Shown: positions 51,070 through 62,959 of the stretch, in pieces | Position numbering within the stretch: the first letter of the stretch is position 1 | How the letters are laid out: each line of letters starts with the position of its first letter | NCBI GenBank assembly: GCA_036426205.1 | Contig: WSYH01002475.1 | Span: 1 to 64,000 of the forward strand | Length of the DNA stretch: 64,000 nt | Reading direction: 5' to 3' | From: Ascaphus truei | Taxonomy: Eukaryota > Chordata > Amphibia > Anura > Ascaphidae | Translations under genes and position numbers: made by a program | Notes under the pieces: model-generated | Seen by the model: the letters and a program-made list of their open reading frames with translations, nothing else | Database searches by the model: none | What the model was told of the DNA's origin: nothing

Positions 51070-52598
51070 CCCCTGGGCCAGAAAATCAGAATCAAGAGAA
51101 CAATTATATACTGTACATGCTTTTGCATACTCTCAACTAGCTTGGTACATTAAAAATCACAGATATTTCCCTGTTATTATAGGGCCCTGCTTATTGAGAT
51201 GCCCAACTGTAATCCAACAAAGCATACAGAGTAACCGTTTTAAGGATCGCCTCATTGAAAAAAAAAATCTTGGTTTTTGACATGTGTTATCTTTCCATAT
51301 ACATAACCTATAAAGACCTGAATCTCACTGATGTTGGATGGCACGGTGACAGCCGGTATTTACTGTAATCTGTGAGTGTAATGTGCAGGTGATGAGCATT
51401 TAAAGACAAACTGTAATGCTTTTGAAAAATGGGACATGTGCCATTTACATGGATAATCAACACAATTGATATGACCTTCAGATGAAAAGTAGATTACTGT
51501 ATACAGTGAGGACGTTATATATAGCATATTTACACTTTTTTTTTTTTTTACACACAAAATTGTCTCACTCACTGAAAGTTAGGACCCTAGGGGCCAGTCT
51601 GTACATGGTAGAGAAAATGTATACACTATGTTTTAAATCCAAAACTGAAATGATTACCGGAATCGGAAAGAACAAAGTAGGAAACAGGGATGTAATTTTT
51701 TGTTATTATTTAAATATTTGGTCTTTTATTTTTTCCACAACTTGATTTTGTTTTGGTTTGGATTTATTTAATTTTTTTAAAAAGGAAAAAAGTTTAATAT
51801 TATGGTCAAAAGTTTTGGAACTTAGATTTTTTTGGCAAAAAAATATAAGTTTATTGCTTCAAGAAATGTTACCACTTGTTTTCATTTGTTGTGTTGTTTT
51901 TATAAATCAACACAATTCTGGGTTTTAGCTTGATTTTCAGCAAATTAGAAAATGTGTTCTAAAGTTCAACTTAGAGTTTAAATCAAACATCGAATACTCA
52001 AAGTTCAGATTTCGAACAAGCAAAAGTGTCCATCCTTATTAAATAGTACTAATAACTAAAAGTGCATTTTCACAGTGAGGATTTGTAGTTAATGAGAATT
52101 CTGTTGAGCAATGTCATCTTAGAGGACGTATGCAATGCTTTACATTAATCACTTATGATTTAATCATCTTCATCTTTCCCTTCTATTCTTCTTAGGAAAG
52201 AGCAGCTCGATAGAACATTTATTAAGATTTTTACTTTGTACTATAATTCAATGCTACATTTTACTGAGGCGAGCTCAAAGGGTTCTGCACAAAAAATAGC
52301 TCAAAGGAAACGTTACAAAAATCTGTTTTGCTTAGTATTTCACCCTGCTGTGTAATTCTTTGAAACAATCTGGTTCTTCCCCAAAGAACTCATCACTTAA
52401 CTGTGGTGTCCAAGATGCAGCTGGGCCTATTCAAATGAAGTAAGAAAAAATCAGTGCAAAATCACCCAGAAAAAAAGACACTTTATAGCAATAAAAATAG
52501 GTTGTTCTAACCATATTCTTTAAGTGTTTAAACAGTATGTGCAAAAATCTTCCTACTAACAAAACTAATTTGCATGGAGTTTCTATGACAAAAGTTGT
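51070..52598. other. AT-rich DNA without recognised genes
   Basis: No gene is recognised. A phrase 'atggtcaaaagttttggaac' at about 51800 is reminiscent of mariner-type MITE ends, but I find no partner. Confidence 0.4.
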
Positions 52599-52601
52599 AT
52601 G

Positions 52602-54778
52602 TGTAGCTGAGCTCCCTCTTACCTCCGGTGCAGGGAGGGAGGTTGCCATTTTTGATATTGTGCATGCGCAGAAGATCCGGTGCACATGCGCAGTGAGATT
52701 GAGGTTGCCGTGGCCATTTTAGGTTGCGCTGCATAGCATACTGCGGGACTACAAGTCCCAGGATCCTTAGGGAAGAAGGGATCACGTGGCGCTAGCCCAC
52801 CAATGAGAGAAGGAGGAAGCAGGAATAACTCTGGTGCGAAAAGGGACTGCGAGGCAGTCTTGAAGGGGGCTGCAAGTGGAGTGGACGTGTCCAGGGAGCA
52901 AGTAAACCTCTGGACTAGGCCAGAGCTTTACCCTAAGGCCCCAGTTAGGCCTCAGTTAGGCCCCAATCCTTCCACACAGTTGAGTGCTGCAGGGAAGGGC
53001 ATAGATAGGGACCCTCCATGTTAGACTCCTGATTTCAAGTCACCACGTCATCGGAGGGTCATCACGCGGCGGCCTGCGGTCTGGGACTAGGGCACCAGTC
53101 ACATCAAAGACATTTGGTGAGACACTCCAGCTGGAGCTTGCCTCTCAAGATAGCCCGGGACAAGGCGTGAGGGGATTTTGCAGACCCTACATCATGGGAC
53201 CACAGATGCGGCACTGCTAATAGAAGATCTCCACTATACCCTGGTCGTACCCAGTGAGGTACCCACCGTTCACAATCACCACACAACGGGGGTAGTGCTA
53301 CCTCACATTCTGGGTGGGGACTGTTCAAAGAACACCGGGTATTTAGGTGCCAAGGGCACCCTCAATACTTTGGGGGAATCACACCGGGGTGTTTAATAAT
53401 GTGTGGGTATTGCATTGGGCATTGTGATTCTTACTGTTATTATATGTGTGAATGTGTGTGTGTGTCAGTAAACCTTATGTGGCCTGGTTCCCCCGACTAA
53501 GCCCCTTACCTCCGCTCCGCATAAGGGACCCCTGCGGTGTGTCGGAGAGCAGCAGAGGCGAGCGTGTCACCAGGGTCTCCCAGCGGCATCTACTACAGGG
53601 CGCCGCCATGTTTAGAGTACTCGCACATGCGCGGAGACTCGCGCATTCGTAGAACGGTCCAGCGGCCATGTTGTGGTTGGCGCGTCCATAGAGCAGGGCC
53701 TTCTTGAGCTTGCGCATGTGCAGCAGAGTGAAGGGCGGCCACTACACGTAGCGCTGGAGCCGTGGAGGGTCAGAACAGTTGCGGTGGCCATTATAGACTC
53801 GCGCATGCGCATTAGAGAGAATGCATGCGGCGCAATGATAGAAGGGTTCTGCAGGGACTACAGCTCCCAGAAGGCCATAGGGCTGTGAGTCAGGTGGCCA
53901 GGCCTGGCCAATGAGGTGACAGGATTCTTCTGTGAGGCATTTGATACATTTGGAACTCTGAGGGTTGCTGGCAGTTGGAGCAGGGAAGCAGCTAGGGGAA
54001 GTTGTACAGGTGCAGGGGTCTTTGACCCTCTGCACTAGGCCAGAGATCCCCTAGGCCCCAGATACTGTAGGCCCCAACTCATCCTAAGCTTGTGGCTGCT
54101 GTAGGGAAGGCCCTTCAGTTTGGGATCCTGCCCTTTAAGTGGTTAGCCAGCTTAGGACCACAGTGGTTTCATTTGAACTATTGCTGCAGCAGTCTGGGAC
54201 CAGACTGCAAGAGAGTGAGCGAGCATCATTGTGGAAGTCACTCCAGAGGGAGACATCCCATCCAGCGGAGGATATCGTTGGATCGGTGGATCCCCTGCTT
54301 GTCGTTGTTAGTGTGGACATACCTGGCAGGTACCGTTCGCCAAACGTGCACCAACACCGGTATAATAAGGCGCTGATCACGCCTAGAGGGGTGGGCATAT
54401 TTTGGGGACACTTATTGTGTGAAGTGACAAAGGAACACCTCTAGTACTGTGGACACAGCGTGGGGGTACACGGTGGTGGGACAACGCCCTGCGCAGCGAT
54501 GTTTAGCTGTAACCATTAGTATTGCTATTGCCTGTATGTGTTTTATGGTTATTGCTCACAGTAAATGTTATTATTGTTATTCTTGTAACCTGTGAACTAT
54601 TTTTAATCGTTCCTGTTCGGGGTTATCCCATCCAATTGGGATCCCGTGCAGGTGGAGGCGCTGCCACTCAGTATATTCGTTACCCCAGGCTCCCAGTAGC
54701 GGAGGCTCAGATCCCTGTGAGCTGACAGGTACCGCCAGCACTAGTAGACCCTTCACATTAGAGGGAAAGAGGGCTACA
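52602..54778 (+). mobile_element. Gypsy-related LTR material, subfamily D, two related units in tandem
   Basis: It starts TGTAGCTGAGC and ends GAGGGCTACA, and sense is the plus strand. The order matches subfamily C: 'catgcgcag' motifs, ACTACAAGTCCCAGG (52749) and CCAAT (52798), then 'tggactaggccagag..aggcccc'. A second set lies at 53625-54110 (GCGCATGCGC at 53801, ACTACAGCTCCCAG at 53856, 'gcactaggccagag'). Near the end, 'caggtggaggcgctgcc' is the complement of the gcgcctccacctg block of A-C. No target duplication was found. Confidence 0.62.
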
Positions 54779-54998
54779 CATAGTTATATACCTGTGTGTG
54801 TATCACTTATTACTGTTATTGGTTCCTGTGAGGGGTTATCCCACTAACACTGGGATCCCTCATAGATGGAAGCACTGTACCGAGAGGAGAAAGAGCTCAC
54901 TCCAGGCTCCCAGTGGCAGAGGCTTAGGCCTCCTGTGAGCGAACAGGTATATCAGCACACGCAGTTCCTTTAGTCATAAGGAAAGAGACATATGTTTT
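54779..54998 (+). repeat. Partial duplicate of the LTR-D end
   Basis: 'gttcctgtgaggggttatccc', 'ccaggctcccagtggcagag' and 'gtgagcgaacaggtat' repeat the tail at 54610-54735 with substitutions. This is a second, diverged copy of the LTR terminus. Confidence 0.65.
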
Positions 54999-54999
54999 A

Positions 55000-55855
55000 C
55001 ACAATTTGTCTTTGTTTCGGTTCTTAAGCTAGTATTGGCAATATAAAAGAGTGACAAATCATTTACTATTAGTACAAGCTCTCCCTCTGTCACTTTTTTA
55101 CCCAGCATAGCATAATTAAGTGTGGTTTGCCAACATTACAATGCAGAATCAGTGACCAACCTGAAACGGACGAATCATAAAAGGATCAAATAACTGTCTT
55201 TGAATATTTTCACTGGCTTTGTATCTTCCTTAATCCATGCTTACAGTAGCTGTATAAGGTGATTAATGCCGCAGACAAAAGCTCTAGGAAATCCATGTAA
55301 AAAAAGAGGGATAGCAAGCTAAAAGTAAAACTCCCATAGGGTGCTCGTTTTAGTGACACTACCCAGAATCCTTGTCCTGCATCTTAACCACTGTATGACA
55401 TATGACAATGGGGTGAAATAAGCAGTTTTGGGGAGATGTTAACTTCCTGAGTTGTTTCAATTAATTACAACTCCAATGGATTTTGGTAAGCAGAGTTGCA
55501 CCCATAAATGTGAAAGGTGAAAGCATAGCTTGCTCCCCAATTAATTAACGATATGCTAATGTTTTCAAATGTCCTTTGCTAAATTGGAAATGTATGAGAA
55601 ACTTAGCTTTTTACTAGTTTTTGCAAATATGACTACAGTCAAATTGTGGACAATTTAGCAAAAATTGTAATTTATAAAGGGTCATTAAACACACACTGTC
55701 CCAGCAAGCTCAAGAACCCCAAACCCCACCACATAACTTATAAAGCATATATATTGTGTCAAATAGGAGAGCTACTGAGTGTGGCCAAATGCATACAACA
55801 AAAGACAAAAATGCCCAACGCTACATCCAATGTGACAAAATTCATACTGCAATAC
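55000..55855. other. AT-rich DNA without recognised genes
   Basis: A 111-codon frame that crosses into the next feature (55646-55981) has no family resemblance. Nothing else stands out. Confidence 0.4.
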
Positions 55856-55859
55856 TTCA

Positions 55860-56165
55860 GTGCTGATATTCTCATGAGTAAGGCTCATCACGTCACGCCG
55901 ACGTCGCTTCTGAGAGTTTCAGGAAGTGGACGGCTGATGAATAATGGCGCGCTTCTGGGGACTATAAAAACGGCTAGGTGAGTACCTCTAAGTCACCTTG
56001 AAAAAGAGCTTGCGCTCGAAACGCATTGGTGGGGGGCTCTGTACCCCGTAATGTTGCTGTTATTTTTGTAAGAATCCATTAAATACATTTTTAATGGGCA
56101 CACGCTCCCTTGGATTTCCTTCTACTTTTTGTTCCTGTGTATTTGGTGCCTGCTTTTTCCTACTG
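55860..56165 (+). mobile_element. PLE terminal repeat (plus orientation), variant hammerhead family
   Basis: It shares 'cacgccgacgtcg', 'gagagtttcaggaagtg', 'ggcgcgcttctgg', 'tcaccttgaaaaagagcttg' and 'agaatccattaaa' with the inverted copy at 62960-63290. It includes a hammerhead-like fold at 55994-56031. Confidence 0.65.
55994..56031 (+). ncRNA. Hammerhead-like motif with CUUGAAAA core
   Basis: Stem I CACC/GGTG, a TTGAAAA strand in place of CTGANGA, a perfect stem II GAGC/GCTC with a ttgc loop, GAAAC, and a short stem III region. The layout is that of a PLE hammerhead but the first core strand deviates, so activity is doubtful. Confidence 0.45.
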
Positions 56166-56404
56166 TTTCTACTGTAGACACATACGTGTGTCTGCTACTA
56201 CTAACAGGACTACCCCAATGCTTAATATTACACAGTGCAGGTTAACCCCTTTTAGCGGTCACAGGTGTATTTGAGTGGTCACCCTCACCTCCCTTAATTG
56301 TGATGAGTCTGACCATAGCCCAACACCACTGGTGCATATAGTAAAGGCAACAACTGACATGGAGAGCTACGAAAGGGCTCTAAGCGGGACACAAACTATA
56401 TACA

Positions 56405-57150
56405 CAAATGTGTAAATTGTTATGAGAGGGGGCACACGGCAAAATCCTGCACACGCAGTACTGAACCAATGCAATAGCGTTGAACCTTATTCCTTGTGGT
56501 CCCAAGAGGACGCCTTGAATAACCATCTCTGGGCATTTGTAAAGGTAAATGGTAAGAGGATTCTGGCACTATTTGACTCAGGAGTATGGTTGCCCTAGTG
56601 TCTGAATGCCTGTTGCCCAGAAAACAGGTAAAGAGTTCACAAAGAGTGGCAATTCTTTGTATACATGTGGATAATCATGAATATTCCACTGTTGAGGTTC
56701 TTATTGAAACCGAGTTGGGTTCCTTAAATTTCAGGGTTGATATAGTACCCCAACTTGCACATGATGTAATAATAGGTACCAAGTTTCCCCATTTTCTAAA
56801 AATATAGTACTTCTGTCAGAATAGCGCCCAGAGTTCACCAGCAGATCATAAAGAGGGAACAGGAGAAGCAAGTGTTTTCCCTTTTTCAAACATGGAGGTC
56901 AAGGAGGGCACAAATAAGGGGGAAGAGGGACAGTGCTGTAAAATTATCTTTCCCATGGCTACCTTGGTAGGGAATACCCCAAGTGTAGATGATGAACAAT
57001 TGTCTACCACCCCAGAAAAAGATAAGACCTTCACTGACTTGGAGTTCAGTCCAAAGAGTTTTAAGAGGGCCCAGTGGGAAGGCCCCACCTTAGGGGAAGA
57101 AAGGGGGAATATACAGGACCAGAATAGTACTCACGGCTAACCAGATATGT
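56405..57150 (+). pseudogene. Ty3/gypsy gag zinc knuckle and protease remnant
   Basis: 'CVNCYERGHTAKSC' at about 56410-56450 is a perfect CCHC knuckle. About 100 bases on, 'LALFDSGV' resembles the protease DSG box, followed after a stop by 'FRVDIVPQLAHDVIIGTKFPHF', the protease flap/C-terminal region (H.VIIG). The RT and RNase H between this and the integrase are missing or unreadable. Confidence 0.7.
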
Positions 57151-57253
57151 CACTTTCCTAACCTTACTTCGAGGTAGAAAATTACTTAGTATATTGGGTC
57201 GATAGGAGGAATTCCACTATAACTATGCAGTTTAGTACCATGGACATCTTGAA

Positions 57254-57800
57254 ATGTTGTATTACACCTTGCACAGTCCCCCATTGAGGGGACACCTAGA
57301 GGGGGAAAAGACAAGAGAAAATATTCTCCGAAGGTTCTATTGGCCGAAATTACAAATTATTTTTCCTCATGCACAGAATGTCAGATCACTGCCCCATTCA
57401 AAGCATACCGTAGCCCATTGGCAACCTTCCCATAATAGATGTACCATTTTATTGTATTGCTATGGATCTAGTAGGACCTCTAATAAAGTCTGCTAGAGGA
57501 CACCAGCATATATTGGTAATATTAGATTATGCCACCCCTTATCAGGAGGCAATTCCCCTACGTAACACTTCAGCGAAAAAAATTGCAAAAGAGTTAATGC
57601 TCCCGTTTAGCCAGGTGGGAATTCTTAAAGAGATTTTAATCGACCAGGGAACCCCTGTTATGTCCCAAATAACAAAAGAGTTATGTAAGCTCCTCAAAAT
57701 CAAACACCTCAGAACCTCAGTCTATAGTCCACAGACAGATGGTCTAGTGGAACGATTCAATAAAACCCTAAAGATCATGTTACACTGGGTGGTTGATAAA
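57254..57800 (+). pseudogene. Ty3/gypsy integrase: zinc-binding and catalytic domains
   Basis: 'HSPPLRGHLEGEKTRENILR' and 'RFYWPKL' (57270-57350) are the HHCC zinc domain, damaged at its cysteines. From 57462 an open frame holds MDLVGPL (first Asp), 'LIDQGTPVMSQITKELCKLL' (second Asp) and 'SPQTDGLVERFNKTL' (Glu), the DD35E integrase core. The frame then runs on into unrelated sequence to 58040, so the C-terminal domain is lost at about 57800. Confidence 0.78.
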
Positions 57801-57859
57801 GATGAGATTGTCATCTACTTCGTTATTTGCTGTGGTGGTGCATCGCAGTTTTTTCCTTT

Positions 57860-58215
57860 CAGTACTTTAACTAGCAGCCACTCCCTTACTGCTGGAGCCC
57901 GAGCTGTGTGGTCTGATCTGGCCTGTCCTGTCTCTCAGACTGGTAACAGCTCAAAGGTTGTGTGGTCTGGCCTGTCACATTCATACTGCTGCCGTATATT
58001 TAATGGGTTATACTGTAGTAGCACAAGCTGGGTGTTCTGATCTGGCCTGGCCTGTCTCTTTAAATGGCAGGATCTCTCTTACTGCTGGAGCACAAGCTGG
58101 GAAGTCTTATCAGGCCTGGTATGTCTCCCCCTCCCTCCCCCCTGGCAACAGCACACTCACCGCTGCAGCACAGGCAAGGTGGCCCGATCCGGTCTGTCTC
58201 TTTGGAGGAGCTTTG
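57860..58215 (+). repeat. ~70-bp tandem repeats in the 5' leader of a PLE
   Basis: About five imperfect units contain 'actgctggagcacaagctg', 'gtctgatctggcctg' and 'cctgtctct', starting near 57890, 57960, 58012, 58080 and 58158. They directly precede the PLE coding region. Confidence 0.75.
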
Positions 58216-60905
58216 GAAAAACTTCCTCTCCAGATGATTTGCATAATATAGAATATGATATGTCTGATACTGACACACTGGGCCACTCGGTCTCATTCTC
58301 GGACAGTCATGGTCAACAGGATAGACCGAAGGGCCAACGTACCTTTTGGGGAAAGGGTAGCAATGACAGAGGAGCCAGGTCACGTGAAGGACATTATTCA
58401 GAATTAATGAGTAATCATTCTTCAAAAAATGAAAGGCGACCAGAAGAGGCAACAAAAGATCGAAGCAAGGGATCCACAAAGAAGCGAAAGATGAACTTTT
58501 GGTTGATGATGGAGTTATAAACATTTCTAACATCGAGCTGACAGGGGATGAAATCTCACTGCTAAATAAGGGGTTAAAATTCGCCCCTGACACAAATTTT
58601 CAAATATTTAATACAGTAGTGGATTTACATAAATTTGTCAGGAAAGGCACTCTTAGGAATTTTTTCAATAACAAGGGTACATCTGCTTCTGATAAATCTA
58701 TGACGATAGATGATGATAATGTAGAATTGACAGATGATAGGGTTAATACCTTTTCTTTCAGAGAATATTGTACCATCCAGAACATGGAGGAACTGAGTGG
58801 GTTTGATACTGAAGATCATGATCCGAATATATTCCTTGGTAGGAGGGATTTGGGTCTGAAGAAGAGATCCCACTTCTTTCCCTCATTTGTCAAGGGTACA
58901 TTTTTATCAACCTTCGAGAGTCTTGTTGAGCAAGATCTCATTCTTCTACATAGAGGATTCACATTTGATTTCCCTAAACACTCATTATGGGAATAATCTC
59001 ACTATGGGAGAGCGCCAGGCACTTAGGAATCTTAAGGCCAATACTTCTCTTGTTATCAAAAACGCGGACAGGGGGAAGGCGGTTGTAGTGCAGCATAGGG
59101 ACGACTATCACAGGGAGGCTCTTCGCCAGCTCGGTGATACTTGTTCCTATGCTGTACTACAATCTGACCCAACCCCAAGATTCCTTGCTGAACTAAGGGA
59201 GCTCCTTGATGAGGGCTCCACGCTAGGCGTCCTTCATGATAATGACTTGGAATTTTTATATAAAGCTACTCCCACCACGGCTGTGTTCCACCATCTCCCA
59301 AAGATTCACAAATCGTTGATCTCCCCTCCAGGGAGACCGATTATTTCCATTATTGAATGTTTGGGAGATGGTGTCTCGCGGTACGTGGATCGCTTTTTAC
59401 AGCCAATTGTGCGACTGTTGCCTTCTCATATTCTCGGTAGTGGAGACCTTCTTAAACAAATTGATGGTATTACATGGAAAAATAATTATCTATGGGTTAC
59501 ACTTGATGTAACCTCGCTCTATACTATGAAATCTCATTCCCAAGGGGTGTCAGCTGTTCGCTACTTTCTTTCTCGTTCTGATTTATCACCTGCACAGGTT
59601 GCTTTTATTTTGGATTCTTCTCACTCACAATTATTTTTTTATTTGATGGGGTTCATTATCTCCAGACATGTGGAACGGCAATGGGTACGAGCTTTGCTCC
59701 CTCATACGCCAACCTCTTTATGGAGTGGTGGGAGTCGTTCCACGTGTTTGGAGATACAAACATTTATAGGGAGCACATTTTATTTTATAGACGTTTCATT
59801 GATGATCTACTATTTATCTTGGAGGGTGATGTTTCCACATTATTATCTTTTATTAACACACTTAATATTAGTGACTTTAATCTTCACTTCACATATACTT
59901 TAATGTATCATCATATACATTACTTAGATCTATATTTATACATTGATAATTTACTTAATATCCACACGGATGCTTATCGCAAACCAAACTCAAGGAATGC
60001 TTTCTTACGTGTGAACAGCTGCCACCCCAAACCCCTAATTAAGGGTATACCAAAGGGGCAATTGATACGCCTGAGGTGCAATTGCTCTACTGAAGACATG
60101 TATAACATTCAAGTGAAAGATCTTTATGATAGATTTATTGAGCGGGGTTATGATCATAATAACCACATTAGGTCCATTCAGGAGGTCTCCACTATGGATA
60201 GAGGTCAGCTCCTCAAACGGTCACCTAAAAATCTTCACTTAATGATTGCCCTCTGTTCATTACTTCTTATAGCAATCAAGGAGAGCAGATCAAACAGATA
60301 CTAAGGAAACACTGATCTATTCTGTTTTTGGACCATGTTCTTAAATCTATAGTCTCCATGGGTCCTAAAGTAGTTTTCAAAAAAGCCAGGACAGTAGCCA
60401 TTTCACTTTCACCTAGTCTATTCAGAAAGGTCACCAATGATAGGTCTACCCTCCCCAAAGGATCATTTAAATGTAGCAAATGCAAAAATTTTAACAGAAC
60501 GAATCAATCCAATACATTCACTTCCACTGTAACAAGGAATACACACAGAGTATTGACATTTATTAATTGCAACTCTTCATTTGTTATTTACTTGATTACA
60601 TGTGGATGTAGGTGTCAATACGTTGGTCAGACTACCAGATGTTTGAAAATAAGAATAATGGAGCACTTTAGACTTATATCGAGTGGAGACCTCAATCATC
60701 CGGTCTCAAAACGTTTCTCCAATTGTTCTAATGGGGGTCCTAATAATTTTTCATTTTAAGGTATTGAATTTGTTGCACCCCTACTAAGGGTGGGAATAGG
60801 ACTCTGCAACTGGATTGACGTGAGGCATTCTGGATCTTCACTTTGAGGACCAAGGTGTCTCACGGGATGAACATTGATTGGGATCTTACCATTTTCTGTG
60901 ATATT
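58179..60905 (+). pseudogene. Penelope-like element, near full length: N-terminus, reverse transcriptase, GIY-YIG
   Basis: A hydrophilic N-terminal frame (58179-58520) is followed by 58499-58996 ('LKFAPDTNFQIFNTVVDLHKF', the PLE start block). After a frame change come 'VIKNADRGKAVVVQHRDDY' and 'LPKIHKS...GRPIIS' (about 59060-59350), 'WVTLDVTSLYT' (59500) and, after another shift, 'GTSFAPSYANLFM' and 'RRFIDDLLFILEG' (59800, catalytic FIDD). 'IHYLDLYLYI' ends the RT. The linker CSKCKNF (60475) and 'SSFVIYLITCGCRCQYVGQT' (60570-60630) open the nuclease. 'REAFWIFTLRT' (about 60815) and 'GMNIDWDLTIF' close it in a shifted frame. Four or more frameshifts make it inactive. Confidence 0.85.
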
Positions 60906-61735
60906 TGATCCTGGGGTGATGGTATGTGCACATACTTTCTGTATATAGATGTCATGATCTTTACCTTCATTTAATGTGCCCAAACAGTAAATACCAATTC
61001 TCAAAGGCTCTTGATATATGATTTGTTCCATGTCATTTAGGATTTGATGAAATATAAATATTAGATGATATGATTAGGACATCCCTTAATGAGATCCATG
61101 ATCCTTATTGTCGATTAGATTTGGTTCATTTCTATGTATATATCCTTTGTTCCCTTCCTTTGTTTCCATTTCTCTTAATTTTTAAATCCAATTTTAAATA
61201 TCAACTTTTTGTGCAGTTTCTGTAAGGGATAGTTATATGTGTGTTTATATACTGTCATATATGTAACTGAACAGCTTATATTCTATCTTATGATCTTCAT
61301 TGGTCAGTCCAGTTTCTCTTTTTATATATAGACACATATATACCTCCCTTGCTTATGAAGGAAAGAGGGTTATTACACCTGAAGTGGTTCTATATAATCA
61401 TTATTTAGGATATTATACACCAGTACTAACATACAATTAATGTGACAGAGATATATAGTATTACTCTTTATTTCATTAACATCTGTCCATTAGTGTTTGT
61501 GTCATCTGGTGTTTTATATATATTTTCTCAGTTATATGATATATTCTTTGTAGTTCCACCAGGTTTATATAAACAGTACACATCCTTGTTGGTTTATACT
61601 TAATTTTAAATTATCCATGTTATGGAATATGGATTTTTTTATTGTTTGTCTGTGTTTTGTATGATTAAAGTTATTTCATTCAATGTTATGTAATGTCAAC
61701 TGATCCCATTGCCCTATTCCAGTGGAACCTCACTG
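60906..61735 (+). other. PLE 3' untranslated region, AT-rich
   Basis: It lies between the end of the PLE frame and its terminal repeat. It is AT-rich with several tatatata runs. No gene is seen. Confidence 0.5.
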
Positions 61736-61739
61736 ACAC

Positions 61740-61925
61740 GACTCCGTTTCGGGACGCGCAGTGAAGACGTCACTACGGGCCGGTTTTGGCGTGAAAATTT
61801 TCTGTTAAATAGTATGTTTGTATCTGTTTCCCCACACCTTGAGAAAGTCCTGTGGGACTAAACATGTTGGTGCGTTCTCCTACCCCATTGCCAAGCTGAT
61901 TCAATAAATTACCACAATTTTATTT
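61740..61925 (+). mobile_element. PLE 3' terminal repeat with hammerhead-like motif
   Basis: 'ccacaccttgagaaagtcct' and 'ttggtgcgttctcc' form the hammerhead-like fold at 61835-61872. It is followed by 'attcaataaattaccac', similar in kind to the ends at 56.0 and 63.1 kb. Confidence 0.55.
61835..61872 (+). ncRNA. Hammerhead-like motif with CUUGAGAA core
   Basis: Stem I CACC/GGTG, first strand TTGAGAA, stem II GTCC/GGAC with a tgtg loop, then TAAAC (instead of GAAAC), a short stem III region and T before GGTG. Both core strands deviate from consensus. Confidence 0.4.
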
Positions 61926-61929
61926 CGTT

Positions 61930-62955
61930 TGGAGTTGCCCGAATTCATTTTTTGCATTTTGGATGCGGATGGCTGTGCTCCTCCCTTCTTCAACATGCTC
62001 TTTGAAGGAGCTGCAGGCACATGGGTGCTAGATGCTCCTACCTCTCCTCACTGGCCGGCGGCCATTCTGCAGCAGAGCTGTCATGGTCCGGACCTCAGAC
62101 TCAATCCTCTCCCTCCGTCCCCACCCATGGCCGGTCACTCCTGCCTTTCGGGGATCCCGCCTCGCCCTCCGGATCCAGCAACCGGCTCGGTGCGTGCTCT
62201 GGTGGACCCATCAGCAGGAGCACAGGTGAAATGGGCGCGCTGTCGCTTTTGCCTCCACCCCGCCTCCCTCCACACAAACAGCGGTGACCACCTTGCCTCA
62301 GGGTTGAGCTGACTCAGAGCACCAATGAGAGCTCCCACGTTTTCGCATCCAGATGAAAAGCCCGTTTGCCGGGGGGTGAGCTCCACCGAGATCCCTTTGC
62401 CCAGTGGTGGGCCCAATCCTCGGGACGGCACAGTCACCTCCGCTCCGGTGTTGCCTCAGAGTATCCCTCTTTGTACTCATTTTTAAAGTGCTGCAGTCCC
62501 TGTAACTGGGACTGGATAAAACAGGCAGAAGCCTGCTAAAAGGAAAATTGCATTATGTCTCATCGATGTACTCACCCTAAAAGACCGTGTTCTAGTTGGC
62601 CTAGACAGACGTGGAGCCCCGCCCCCTGAGGAAGCCGTTTGTCACAATAATAAATCTGCGAAAAATAAAGCTGAGAATTTCACATGGAAAACTGTGTACG
62701 TTTCCAATCAATGCAAGCATTCCTATCTTCTTCCTAAATTGCTCTATCTATTAATATCATCTCTCAAGTACTTGCATGTAAGTCAATCAAAACCTCTGAA
62801 AAAACTTAGACAAGACTTTTAAACCCGGGAAAAGTTTATTCAAGCAAGGTACAATCAAAATGTATTTGCTACTTCTGGGCACTGAACACGTCTTGCCACC
62901 TCACAAAAACATTGCACTTAGTACTGAGTGTGAGGAGTCGGGGGTCACGGCGGCC
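61930..62955. other. GC-rich then AT-rich DNA, unassigned
   Basis: From 61930 to about 62480 the DNA is GC-rich with overlapping short frames on both strands and no domain I recognise. It may be LTR or 5' leader sequence of an unidentified element. From 62480 it is AT-rich, with AATAAA words near 62650-62670. Confidence 0.35.
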
Positions 62956-62959
62956 ATGG

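Noticed and set aside
62626..62640. CTGAGGA resembling a hammerhead core strand
   Set aside because: It is not followed by a stem II and GAA strand; no hammerhead fold can be drawn.
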